From positions 1 through 17,469 of the forward strand of contig SXJQ01000024.1 in the NCBI GenBank assembly GCA_005779345.1: a DNA stretch of 17,469 nucleotides. Direction: 5' to 3'. The stretch's first letter is position 1; each line of letters starts with the position of its first letter. The DNA comes from Actinomycetota bacterium (GTDB lineage: Bacteria > Actinomycetota > Acidimicrobiia > IMCC26256 > PALSA-610). Position numbers and translations under genes: made by a program. A model generated the notes under the pieces. The model was not told where the DNA came from and ran no database searches. It saw only the letters and a list, made by a program, of their open reading frames with translations. This document shows positions 7,657 to 15,052 of this stretch, one piece after another.

Positions 7657-7674
7657 CCCGCCATGATCGCGTCG

Positions 7675-7680
7675 TACGCT
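7675..7680 (+). promoter_or_regulatory. putative -10 element of selA
   Basis: TACGCT lies 8 bases before the selA ATG and there is no Shine-Dalgarno in between. The spacing predicts a leaderless or nearly leaderless mRNA. No clear -35 is visible, because the 44-base gap is shared with the divergent Nudix promoter. Confidence 0.4.
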
Positions 7681-7688
7681 GGGCGCCG

Positions 7689-9029
7689 ATGGACGACGCG
7701 CGTCGAAACCTCCCCAGCATCGAGCGCATCGTCGCCGCGCTCGTCGACGTCGCCCTCCCCCACGACCTCGTGGTCGCCGCGGCACGTACGGCGGTCGATC
7801 ACGCCCGAACCTCGATCGCAGCGGGAAGGGCCGTGACCGCCGACGACGTGATCGCGGCGGCGCGCGTCGCGGCGACGGCGACGCGCGAGGCGCTGCTCGG
7901 GCGGGTCGTGAACGCGACCGGCGTGTTGCTCCACACGAACCTCGGTCGTGCCGCGCTCGGAGCGAGCGCGCTTGCTGCGATCGGCGACAGCGCCGGTGCG
8001 TCGAACCTCGAATATCACCTCACGACCGGCACGCGCGGATCGCGCCACGATCACGCCGGTCATCTCCTCGCGTCGGCCGTCGGTGCCGAGGCGGGGATGG
8101 TGGTCAACAACAATGCCGCGGCCGTGTTGCTCGTCCTCGCCGCGCTCGCGCGCGACCGCGAGGTCGTCGTGTCGCGCGGCGAACTCGTCGAGATCGGTGG
8201 CGGCTTCCGCGTCCCCGATGTGCTCCGCGAGAGCGGCGCGCGTCTCATCGAGGTCGGCACCACGAACCGGACCCGCGCCGTCGACTTCGCGGGCGCGACG
8301 AGTGATCGCACCGCGATGCTGTTACGAGTCCACGCGTCGAACTACCGCATGATCGGATTCACCGAGCAGCCGACGATCTCCGACCTCGCCGCGATCGGGC
8401 CGCCCGTCGTCGTCGACGCCGGCTCCGGTCTGCTCGACGCGACGACTCCGTGGCTCGACCACGTGCCGACCTGGCTCGGCGACGAGCCGGGGATCCGACA
8501 GTGCATCGCCGACGGCGCCGCGCTCGTCACGTTCTCGGGCGACAAGCTGCTCGGCGGTCCGCAAGCGGGCGTGATCGTCGGCCGCGCCGACCTCGTCGCC
8601 GCGTGCGCTCGTCATCCCTTGGCGCGGGCGCTGCGCGCCGACAAGCTGACCCTCGCGGCACTCCAGGCCACGGTGCTCGCGTATCTCGATCGCGACGTCG
8701 TCGCGCAGATCCCCCTGTGGCGCGCTGCCACGACCCCACTCACGACGCTCCGGGCGCGCGCCGAGTCGATCGCCGCAGGTATCGAGGGCGCGAAGGTGGT
8801 CGACACCGAAGCCGCTACCGGCGGCGGATCCCTCCCCGGCTCGACGATTCCGTCGGTCGGCATCGCCATCGCTGTCGACGACCCCGACGCGGGCCTGGCC
8901 GAGTTGCGTGCGCGTCGGATCGTCGCGCTCGTCCGCGACGATGCGATCGTCGCCGATCTCCGCAGCGTCGATCCCGACGACGACATCGCGCTCGGCGACG
9001 CCCTCGCCGCCCTCGCACGCGCGCGCTGA
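7689..9029 (+). CDS. selA: L-seryl-tRNA(Sec) selenium transferase (SelA)
   Basis: This 446-residue PLP enzyme converts Ser-tRNA(Sec) to Sec-tRNA(Sec) using selenophosphate. Family hallmarks are NATGVLLHTNLGRAAL (75-90), SNLEYHLTTGTRGSRHDHAG (105-124), VNNNAAAVLL (139-148) and RGELVEIGGGFRVPDVL (163-179). The PLP lysine is probably Lys286 in TFSGDKLLGGPQAG. The length is close to that of other bacterial SelA proteins. The ATG at 7689 opens the N-terminal domain directly with LPSIERIVAAL, as in homologues. It is the first gene of a selA-selB operon; selB starts 16 bases after its stop. The selenophosphate synthetase gene and tRNA-Sec are not in the window. Confidence 0.96.
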   Translation: MDDARRNLPSIERIVAALVDVALPHDLVVAAARTAVDHARTSIAAGRAVTADDVIAAARVAATATREALLGRVVNATGVLLHTNLGRAALGASALAAIGDSAGASNLEYHLTTGTRGSRHDHAGHLLASAVGAEAGMVVNNNAAAVLLVLAALARDREVVVSRGELVEIGGGFRVPDVLRESGARLIEVGTTNRTRAVDFAGATSDRTAMLLRVHASNYRMIGFTEQPTISDLAAIGPPVVVDAGSGLLDATTPWLDHVPTWLGDEPGIRQCIADGAALVTFSGDKLLGGPQAGVIVGRADLVAACARHPLARALRADKLTLAALQATVLAYLDRDVVAQIPLWRAATTPLTTLRARAESIAAGIEGAKVVDTEAATGGGSLPGSTIPSVGIAIAVDDPDAGLAELRARRIVALVRDDAIVADLRSVDPDDDIALGDALAALARAR

Positions 9030-9045
9030 GTTCGGGACGAGCCGG

Positions 9046-10878
9046 ATGAGCATGCGGGTCGTCGCGACCGCGGGGCACGTCGACCACGGCAAGTCGTCGC
9101 TCGTCCTCGCGCTCACGGGCACCGACCCCGACCGCTTCCCCGAGGAGAAATCGCGCGGCCTCACGATCGATCTCGGATTCGCGTTCACGACGCTCGCCGA
9201 CGGCACCGAGGTCGGGTTCGTCGACGTCCCCGGCCACGTGCGGTTCGTGAAGAACATGCTCGCGGGAGTCGGCGCCGTCGAGGTGGCGATGCTCGTGGTC
9301 GCCGCGAACGAGGGGTGGATGCCCCAGAGCGAGGAACACGTGCAGATCCTCGACCTGCTCGGCGTCGGCCACGGGCTCGTCGTGCTCAGCAAGGCCGATC
9401 TGGTCGACGCGGAAACGCTCGAACTCGCGCGACTCGAGCTCGACGATCATCTCGCCGGAACGGCCCTCGCCGACTGGCCGGTCGTGTCGTGCGACGCGCG
9501 TGGGGGTCGTGGCGTCGACGACGTCGCCGCCACGCTCGCGACCGTCCTCGCCGCCGCGCCCGCGCCGCGCGACCTCGGGCGGCCGCGGCTGTGGATCGAT
9601 CGCGTCTTCGCTGCGAAGGGAGCCGGCACGGTGGTCACCGGCACGCTCGGTCTCGGCGGCTTCGCGGTCGACGACGAGGTCGTGATCGAACCCGGCGCTC
9701 GGCGCGCCCGCATCCGATCGATCGAGTCGCACGGAACGCGACACGAATCGATCGGGCCGGGGAGTCGCGTCGCCCTCAACCTCGCGGGCATCGACCACAC
9801 CGAGGTGCATCGCGGCGATGCGGTCGTGCGGCCCGGCGACTGGGTCACGCCATTCGTCGTCGACATCGCGGTCACGCCGGCGGTCGGGCGGCAACCAGCG
9901 ACCCGCCGACTCCCCAAGCGCGGCGAGTTGACCATCGCGATCGGCTCGGGCGAACAACGCGCGCGATGGCGCTTGCTCGATGCGACCGAACGGTTCGCGC
10001 GCCTGCGCTTCGAACATCGCCTCCCGCTCGCACCCGGTGATCGCCTCGTCGCGCGCAGCAGCGGGCGTCGCGCGACGGTTGCCGGCGGCGAGATCGTCGA
10101 TGTCGAACCCGCGCGACGCACGGCCGACGCGCTCACGCGGCTCCCCCTCGCTGCCGGCATGCGACTGCTGCACGCGCACCGGTGGCTCGCGGTCGCCGAC
10201 ATCGGTCGCCTCGCCGGCCTCGGCGCCGACGACGCGGCGCGGCTCGCCACGCGGCTCGTCGCCGAGGGGCACGCGCGCAGGATCGGCGACGAGCTCGTCG
10301 GCTGCGCTTGGGTCGACACCGCGCGGAACGACGCCGTCGCCGCAGTCGCGGCCTTCCACCGATCGCATCCTCACGCCCGCGGCGTCGAGCTCGCGGCGAT
10401 CGCGACGACCATGGAGGTCGACCCCGCGCGCGCGAGGGCGGTACTCGCGGACGACACACGGCTGGTCATCGACCGCGACGTCGTGCGGAGCGCGGATCAC
10501 GAAGGGCGCGCCTCGGAACTACCGGGCGTCGCCGCGTTCTTGGAGGCGCTCGCGGCCGCCCCGTTCGCGCCGCCGGGCGCCGCCGACCACGGCATCGGTC
10601 CCGCGACCCTGCGGGCGCTCGCGGCCGAAGGTGCCATCGTCGAGCTCGACGGCATCGGGGTCGCCACGAGCGCGCTCGCCGCGGCGCGCCAGCGGATCGC
10701 GCGCGCCGTCGTCGAACGCGACCGGCTGTCGGTCGGCGATGTCCGCGAGTTGCTCGCCACGTCGCGCAAGTACGTGTTGCCGTTGCTCAACCGCATGGAG
10801 TCCGAGGGCATCACCCGTCGTCGGGGCGACGAACGAATTCCCGGTCCGCGTTCCGCCGCCGCGGCGAGCGACGACTGA
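9046..10878 (+). CDS. selB: selenocysteine-specific elongation factor SelB
   Basis: This 610-residue translational GTPase delivers Sec-tRNA(Sec) to UGA codons marked by a SECIS hairpin. The G domain has GHVDHGKS (10-17), switch I RGLTIDLGF (38-46), DVPGH (60-64) and SKAD (115-118). EF-Tu-like beta-barrel domains follow (about 175-390). The C-terminal 220 residues are helical with repeated small winged-helix-type units, ending in VGDVRELLATSRKYVLPLLN, which is typical of the last SelB winged helix that contacts SECIS RNA. ATG at 9046 and ATG at 9052 are both in frame; I chose the first, though either gives an intact G1 motif. It is co-transcribed with selA. There is no frameshift and no internal UGA. 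Confidence 0.96.
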   Translation: MSMRVVATAGHVDHGKSSLVLALTGTDPDRFPEEKSRGLTIDLGFAFTTLADGTEVGFVDVPGHVRFVKNMLAGVGAVEVAMLVVAANEGWMPQSEEHVQILDLLGVGHGLVVLSKADLVDAETLELARLELDDHLAGTALADWPVVSCDARGGRGVDDVAATLATVLAAAPAPRDLGRPRLWIDRVFAAKGAGTVVTGTLGLGGFAVDDEVVIEPGARRARIRSIESHGTRHESIGPGSRVALNLAGIDHTEVHRGDAVVRPGDWVTPFVVDIAVTPAVGRQPATRRLPKRGELTIAIGSGEQRARWRLLDATERFARLRFEHRLPLAPGDRLVARSSGRRATVAGGEIVDVEPARRTADALTRLPLAAGMRLLHAHRWLAVADIGRLAGLGADDAARLATRLVAEGHARRIGDELVGCAWVDTARNDAVAAVAAFHRSHPHARGVELAAIATTMEVDPARARAVLADDTRLVIDRDVVRSADHEGRASELPGVAAFLEALAAAPFAPPGAADHGIGPATLRALAAEGAIVELDGIGVATSALAAARQRIARAVVERDRLSVGDVRELLATSRKYVLPLLNRMESEGITRRRGDERIPGPRSAAAASDD

Positions 10879-10881
10879 TCA

Positions 10882-10901
10882 TCGCGACCGAACAATCGCG
10901 A
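10882..10901. terminator. weak inverted repeat between convergent selB and DUF3467 genes
   Basis: TCGCGA at 10882-10887 and 10896-10901 can pair (6 bp, 8-base loop) in the 27-base gap between two convergent stop codons. The same bases also form a direct repeat ATCGCGAC. There is no T-run, so its role as a bidirectional terminator is only a possibility. Confidence 0.3.
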
Positions 10902-10905
10902 CGCG

Positions 10906-11211
10906 TCAGGATGTCGACGGCGCCGGAGGGAAGTTCTGCTCCCACTGGGTCAGGTTCTCGTTGAGCGTGCGCAAGAAGTCGAACATCACGGTCGGCGGCA
11001 CCTTGATCCGCGCGACGACCTGGCAGGGCACGCGAGTCACCGTGTCGCCGTCGGGGGTCTGGGCCGGCCCCGCGGGCTGGGTCACCGCGAAGTCGAGCGT
11101 GAACTCGTGCGCGGTGTGCCACACGCCCAAGAAGTTGGCGTAGCGGCCCGCGGCCTCGGCCTCCGGGACGGTGAACTCGAAGTGCAGCGGTGCGTCGGCA
11201 GGTGTGGTCAC
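10906..11211 (-). CDS. DUF3467 domain protein
   Basis: This small 101-residue soluble protein carries the DUF3467 pattern: RYANFLGVWHTAHEFTLDF (23-41), a central variable stretch, then a VVARIKVPP segment (66-73) and the amphipathic helix MFDFLRTLNENLTQWEQNF (76-94). The family is widespread in bacteria and archaea and, to my knowledge, has no settled function. The start is GTG at 11209-11211 with no Shine-Dalgarno. TAGGCT (11218-11223) lies six bases upstream, suggesting its own leaderless transcript. Read-through from the upstream whiB gene, 52 bases away, is also possible. It is convergent with selB. The pattern match is good; the biology is unknown. Confidence 0.8.
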   Translation of the reverse strand: MTTPADAPLHFEFTVPEAEAAGRYANFLGVWHTAHEFTLDFAVTQPAGPAQTPDGDTVTRVPCQVVARIKVPPTVMFDFLRTLNENLTQWEQNFPPAPSTS

Positions 11212-11217
11212 CCGTCG

Positions 11218-11223
11218 AGCCTA
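11218..11223 (-). promoter_or_regulatory. putative -10 element, leaderless DUF3467 transcript
   Basis: TAGGCT on the minus strand is followed by 6 bases (CGACGG) and the GTG start at 11211. This is the same arrangement as at the Nudix gene. No -35 is evident. Confidence 0.45.
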
Positions 11224-11263
11224 CGGCGATCGCCCGCTGATTCGGCGCGGCGGTTCCGGCGGG

Positions 11264-11527
11264 TCAGCGCGTCGCGGCCGCGGCGAGGCGCTGGCGTTCG
11301 AGTTCGGTCCGACCGCCCCAGATGCCGTGCGTCTCGTTGCGCGCGAGCGCGTAGTCGAGGCACGGCGCGCGCACGGGGCACTCCGCGCACACCGCTTTCG
11401 CGCGCTGCTCGCGTCGCTCCCGCTGATCGCGACGTTCGCCCGCCGCAGGCGGAAAGAAGTACTCCCGCTGCGCGCCGCGGCAGTCGGCGTCGCGCTGCCA
11501 TGTCTGCTCGATCATCGAGGTGGCCAC
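11264..11527 (-). CDS. WhiB-family iron-sulfur transcriptional regulator
   Basis: This 87-residue protein has the four WhiB cysteines that bind a 4Fe-4S cluster: Cys16, then Cys47 and Cys50 (CAEC) and Cys56. The family turn HGIWGGRTELERQRL follows at 67-81, then a short Ala/Arg tail. WhiB proteins are confined to actinobacteria and their phages and act with the primary sigma factor in redox, nitric oxide or developmental control. The GTG at 11525-11527 has a strong AAGGGGGG four bases upstream; an in-frame ATG four codons later is an alternative. Which WhiB subgroup it belongs to cannot be fixed by eye. The nearby tandem ArsA/GET3 ATPases recall the whiB4 neighbourhood of mycobacteria. Confidence 0.95.
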   Translation of the reverse strand: MATSMIEQTWQRDADCRGAQREYFFPPAAGERRDQRERREQRAKAVCAECPVRAPCLDYALARNETHGIWGGRTELERQRLAAAATR

Positions 11528-11559
11528 GGAGCCCCCCTTCGGAACCGCCTCGGCGGGGG

Positions 11560-11589
11560 AACGTACGACCCCGCGACCGGCCGGGTCAA
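11560..11589 (-). promoter_or_regulatory. putative sigma70-type promoter of the whiB gene
   Basis: On the minus strand TTGACC (11589-11584) and TACGTT (11565-11560) are separated by 18 bases, one of the best promoter matches in the window. Predicted start is near 11553, giving a leader of about 26 bases with the purine-rich Shine-Dalgarno at 11539-11532. Confidence 0.6.
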
Positions 11590-11617
11590 CCGTGCCCGGT
11601 CGAGGGATCGCGCGAGT

Positions 11618-12946
11618 TCACCCGTCGTGTTTCTTGCTGCGCTCTCGGTAGTCCTTGGCGGCGCCCTCCAACGGCTCCACCTCCAACACCAGCCCCTCCA
11701 CCGACACCACGCGCAGCGCGTCGCCGGCACGCAGCGGCGTGGCTCGGTTGACGCGGGCCTTCCACAGCGCCTCGCGGACCCGCACGACCCCCTCGGGGGC
11801 GATGTCGACCTCGGCCACTCCGAGTTCGCCGACCATGCCCTCACGTCCGACGGTCGGCGTCGAGAAGCGGGTGCGCAGCATCGCCGACATCCCGCCGACG
11901 AAGAAGACCACGGTGCCGAGCACGACGATCACGATGGTCCACCACGGCGGGTCGAGTCGCGCGGAGCCGCCGTAGAGGGTGATCGAACCGCCGATGAGCG
12001 CGAGCGTGCCGGTGCCCGTCCAGAAGCCCACGCCGCCGGCCTGGAGGTCGACGGTGAGCCCGAACAGGCCGAACACGATCAGCGCGAGGCCCCACACCGT
12101 CACCGGGAGGTGCGAGAAGCCGGTGAACGCGCCGATGAGCGCCAACCCGCCGACGATCGCGGCGGTGCCGACCGACGCCGCGTAGAACTCGAAGACGATG
12201 AGCGAGAGGCCGACGACGAGCAGGAAGTACGCGACCCACGGTGCGTCGAGGGTGTGGAGCAACTGCCCGGTGACCGCGAGCTTCGTGAAGCGCAGGTCTT
12301 GGTTGAGCTGACGGACCGGCTCACCGTCGTCGCCCTCGGTGACGACGACCGTGGCCAACTCGACAGGTCCGGCGGGCGTCTCGATCGTCCCGCCGTCGAG
12401 GTCGGTGAGCAGGTTGCGCAACGAGGCGTCGACGCGATCGGCGATGCCTGCCGCTTTCGCGTCGTCGGCGCCGAGGCGCTCCGTCGGGCGGTCGGCGACG
12501 CTCAGCCGGTCGCCGGTGTGATCGAGCGGGTAACGGTCGCTCGGCCCGATCTTCGCGTTCGTGGCCATCGACAGCAGATGGGCGTGCGTCGCGATGTAGG
12601 CCGCCGCGCCGCGCGCACCCGAGCCTGCGGGACCGATCCAGGCGACGATCGGCACGTCGGCCTCGGCGACTCGGCGCGCGAGGGCATCCACGTCGACGTC
12701 GAGCGCGCCGCCGCTGTCGAGTTGGATCACGAGCAGCGTGGAATCCCGCGCCTCGGCGTCGTCGATCGCTTCGAGCAGCAGCGACGCGTTGGGCGGATCG
12801 ATGAGCCCCTCGATCTGGACGACGTCGATCCCCGGCAGGTCGACGATCTCGACCGCGTCGGACGTTGGCGCCGCGAGCGCGAACGCACCGCCGACGACCA
12901 TCGCGACGGCCGCGGCTCGGGTGAATCCTCGGAGGATCGTTCGCAT
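11618..12946 (-). CDS. NfeD-family membrane protein with degenerate ClpP-like protease domain
   Basis: This 442-residue protein has a signal peptide or first membrane helix (about 7-28), a ClpP/crotonase-fold region resembling NfeD serine proteases (about 34-225), four to five membrane helices (about 238-356) and a C-terminal NfeD OB-fold (about 365-427). In active NfeD proteases the catalytic serine lies in a segment like GARAASAGTYI. Here the aligned stretch is GSGARGAAAYIA (108-119), with Gly where that serine should be, and TPGG is replaced by DSGG (77-80). The later part holding the catalytic lysine is shortened. It is probably a scaffold rather than a protease. The ATG at 12944-12946 is divergent from the ATPase pair, 25 bases away. 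Family members are linked to membrane quality control and often partner SPFH proteins; none is adjacent here. Confidence 0.82.
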   Translation of the reverse strand: MRTILRGFTRAAAVAMVVGGAFALAAPTSDAVEIVDLPGIDVVQIEGLIDPPNASLLLEAIDDAEARDSTLLVIQLDSGGALDVDVDALARRVAEADVPIVAWIGPAGSGARGAAAYIATHAHLLSMATNAKIGPSDRYPLDHTGDRLSVADRPTERLGADDAKAAGIADRVDASLRNLLTDLDGGTIETPAGPVELATVVVTEGDDGEPVRQLNQDLRFTKLAVTGQLLHTLDAPWVAYFLLVVGLSLIVFEFYAASVGTAAIVGGLALIGAFTGFSHLPVTVWGLALIVFGLFGLTVDLQAGGVGFWTGTGTLALIGGSITLYGGSARLDPPWWTIVIVVLGTVVFFVGGMSAMLRTRFSTPTVGREGMVGELGVAEVDIAPEGVVRVREALWKARVNRATPLRAGDALRVVSVEGLVLEVEPLEGAAKDYRERSKKHDG

Positions 12947-12957
12947 CAGGGCTCTAC

Positions 12958-12963
12958 TAGCGT
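12958..12963 (+). promoter_or_regulatory. putative -10 element of the ArsA/GET3-like ATPase operon
   Basis: TAGCGT ends 8 bases before the ATG at 12972 and no Shine-Dalgarno lies between them, consistent with a leaderless transcript. The 25-base gap is shared with the divergent NfeD-like gene, so the two promoters must overlap. Confidence 0.4.
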
Positions 12964-12971
12964 TCGGGCCG

Positions 12972-13880
12972 ATGGAGCTCGCCGACTTCTGCTCCACGTC
13001 GCGGGTCGTGATCGTGGCGGGCAAGGGCGGGGTCGGCAAGACCACCGTCACGGCCGCCTTCGCGGTCGCTGCGGCCCGGGCGGGTCGCAGCGTGCTCATC
13101 GTAGAAGTCGAGGGCAAGTCCGGTCTGACCGCGGCGTTCGGCCTCGCGCCGCTCACCTACGACGAGATCGAACTCGCGCCCGGAATCCGTGCCCGCACGC
13201 TCACCCCCGACGAAGCTCTGATCGAGTACCTCGAGGATCACGGGATGCGGCGCATCAGTCGCCGCCTCGCTGCCTCCGGCGCGCTCGACGTCGTCGCGAC
13301 GGCCGTCCCGGGGATGAAGGACATCCTCGTGCTCGGCAAGATCAAGCAACTCGAACAGCAGCGCGTGGCCGACCTCATCCTCGTCGACGCGCCCGCAGCG
13401 GGGCATGCCGTCACGTTCTTGATGTCGCCGGCGGGGCTCCTCGACGCGATCCGCGTCGGACCGGTACGCAAACAGGCCAACGACGTGGTCGAGATGTTGC
13501 GCGACGGCTCGCGCTGCCAGGTGATGCTCGTCACCCTGCCCGAGGAGACGCCGGTCAACGAGCTGGTCGACACCGCGTTCGCGCTCGAGGATCGCGTCGG
13601 GCTGCAGCTCGGCCCGGTCGTCGTCAACGCCTGCGTGTCGGATCCGCCCGCCGACGCGACCGTCGACGACCCCGAGGCGGCGGCCATCAGCGCGGCGCTC
13701 GCGTTCGCGCGCGAACGCCACGTGATGCAGCGGGGCGAGATCGATCGCCTCGCCGACCGACTCCCGCTCCCCCAGATCCATCTGCCGTTCCTCGCGACCG
13801 CTTCGATCGCGCGAGCCGAACTCGACGTGCTCGCCGACGCGTTCGTCGACGGGGTCGCGCACCTGAAGGGCCCCGCGTGA
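12972..13880 (+). CDS. ArsA/GET3-like P-loop ATPase, first of tandem pair
   Basis: This 302-residue soluble ATPase has deviant Walker A GKGGVGKT (17-24) including the signature lysine Lys18. It also has VEVEGKSGL in the switch I region and DAPAAGHAVTFL, the counterpart of the GET3/ArsA switch II DTAPTGHTLRFL. There are no arsenite-binding cysteine triad and no GET3 CxxC zinc motif, so arsenic transport is not supported. Actinobacteria carry a related pair (Rv3679/Rv3680 in M. tuberculosis), linked from memory to stress and carbon-source tolerance. The start ATG at 12972 follows the probable leaderless promoter; the frame stays open further upstream only as a shadow of the NfeD gene. The stop overlaps the GTG of the second ATPase by four bases. 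I infer that the two proteins work as a heterodimer. Confidence 0.85.
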   Translation: MELADFCSTSRVVIVAGKGGVGKTTVTAAFAVAAARAGRSVLIVEVEGKSGLTAAFGLAPLTYDEIELAPGIRARTLTPDEALIEYLEDHGMRRISRRLAASGALDVVATAVPGMKDILVLGKIKQLEQQRVADLILVDAPAAGHAVTFLMSPAGLLDAIRVGPVRKQANDVVEMLRDGSRCQVMLVTLPEETPVNELVDTAFALEDRVGLQLGPVVVNACVSDPPADATVDDPEAAAISAALAFARERHVMQRGEIDRLADRLPLPQIHLPFLATASIARAELDVLADAFVDGVAHLKGPA

Positions 13881-15022
13881 CCACCGCCGACCACTTCGCC
13901 GAGCTCGCGACGCGGCGCAGCGTCGTCGTGTGTTGCGGCACCGGCGGGGTCGGCAAGACGACCGCGGCAGCGGCGATCGCGCTCGAGGCGGCGCGCCGTG
14001 GCCGCAACGCGTGCGTGGTGACGATCGACCCCGCGAAGCGTCTGGCGAACGCACTCGGCATCGAATCGCTGTCCGACACGCCGGCCGAGATCGCACCGGC
14101 GATCTGGGACCCCGCGGGCACGAGCACCGGTCGGCTGTCGGCCTTGATGCTCGACACGAAGAGCACGTTCGATCGTCTCGTGACCCGTTACGCCGGCGAC
14201 GAGGACCAGTCGCGGCGCATCCTCGACAACCGCTTCTACCGCAACGTGTCGGGAGCACTCGGCGGCACGCAGGAATACATGGCGATGGAGAAGCTCCACG
14301 AACTCCACGCCGAAGGCGGCTACGACCTCATCGTGGTCGACACGCCGCCGACGCGCCACGCGCTCGACTTCGTCGACGCGCCCGCCCGCCTTCTGCGACT
14401 CCTCGACAACCGTGTGTTCCGGCTGCTGATGATGCCGACGCGCGCGTACCTGAAGGTCGCGAGCATCGCGGTGCAGACATTCCTGCGCACGGTCGCGCGC
14501 GTCGTAGGCCGCGACGTGATCGACGACGTCGTGGCGTTCTTCCGTGCGTTCGAGGGCATGGAGGCCGGATTCCGCGAGCGGGCAGCGAAGGTGCAGGAGT
14601 TGATCGCCGACGACGAGACGGCGTTCGTGCTCGTCACGACCCCGCGCCGCGACGCGCTCGACGAGGCAGAGTTCTTCGCGCACCGGCTCACCGACCATTC
14701 GCTGTCGGTCTCGGCGCTGATCGTCAATCGTGTGCACCCGAGCTTCACCGACACCCCCCTCACGGTGCTCCACGCCGAGGCGGAGCGTCTCGCGGCCGAC
14801 GACCCCGCGCGCGCCGAGCGGTATCGGGCGCTCGCCGGGCTCGAGACGGTCGCCCGCCACGAGCGTGCCGAGTTGACCCGCTTGCGTGAGCGACTCGCGC
14901 ACGCCGACGTCGTCCTCGTGCCGCTGCTCGCGCACGACGTGCACGACCTCGACGGGCTCGCGACGATCGCCGACCACCTCTTCGGCGCGCGACCGCTCCC
15001 GCCCGACACGGCTTCGGCCTGA
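13877..15022 (+). CDS. ArsA/GET3-like P-loop ATPase, second of tandem pair, lacking the signature lysine
   Basis: This 381-residue protein has P-loop GTGGVGKTT (21-29). The general lysine Lys27 is kept, but the deviant-Walker signature lysine is Thr22. Switch I is TIDPAKRLANALG and switch II is DTPPTRHALDF, both typical of ArsA/GET3 relatives. A helical insert (about 165-235) contains a hydrophobic, methionine-bearing stretch (RVFRLLMMPTRAYLKVASIA) that could form a client-binding groove, as the helical domain does in GET3; that is inference. The start is GTG at 13877-13879, within the GTGA overlap with the preceding gene, which implies coupled translation. The frame upstream of this point is not coding. 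It probably pairs with the first ATPase, which supplies the signature lysine. Confidence 0.87.
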   Translation: MTTADHFAELATRRSVVVCCGTGGVGKTTAAAAIALEAARRGRNACVVTIDPAKRLANALGIESLSDTPAEIAPAIWDPAGTSTGRLSALMLDTKSTFDRLVTRYAGDEDQSRRILDNRFYRNVSGALGGTQEYMAMEKLHELHAEGGYDLIVVDTPPTRHALDFVDAPARLLRLLDNRVFRLLMMPTRAYLKVASIAVQTFLRTVARVVGRDVIDDVVAFFRAFEGMEAGFRERAAKVQELIADDETAFVLVTTPRRDALDEAEFFAHRLTDHSLSVSALIVNRVHPSFTDTPLTVLHAEAERLAADDPARAERYRALAGLETVARHERAELTRLRERLAHADVVLVPLLAHDVHDLDGLATIADHLFGARPLPPDTASA

Positions 15023-15036
15023 CGCCGGCACCCGGG

Positions 15037-15042
15037 TAGCCT
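15037..15042 (+). promoter_or_regulatory. putative -10 element of the receiver-cysQ operon
   Basis: TAGCCT lies 10 bases before the ATG at 15053, with TTCGGC (15013-15018) 18 bases upstream as a partial -35. No Shine-Dalgarno is seen. Read-through from the ATPase pair, 30 bases upstream, could also supply transcript. Confidence 0.4.
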
Positions 15043-15052
15043 CCCCGATTCG

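Noticed and set aside
11171..13876. Very long upstream extension of the second ATPase frame, rich in Arg/Asp/His
   Set aside because: It is a shadow frame opposite WhiB and NfeD and out of frame with the first ATPase. The GTG in the GTGA overlap at 13877 is followed directly by the conserved domain.
12972..15022. Arsenite efflux ATPases (ArsA)
   Set aside because: The arsenite-binding cysteines are absent and no arsB, arsC, arsD or arsR is adjacent; the GET3-like actinobacterial pair is the better reading.
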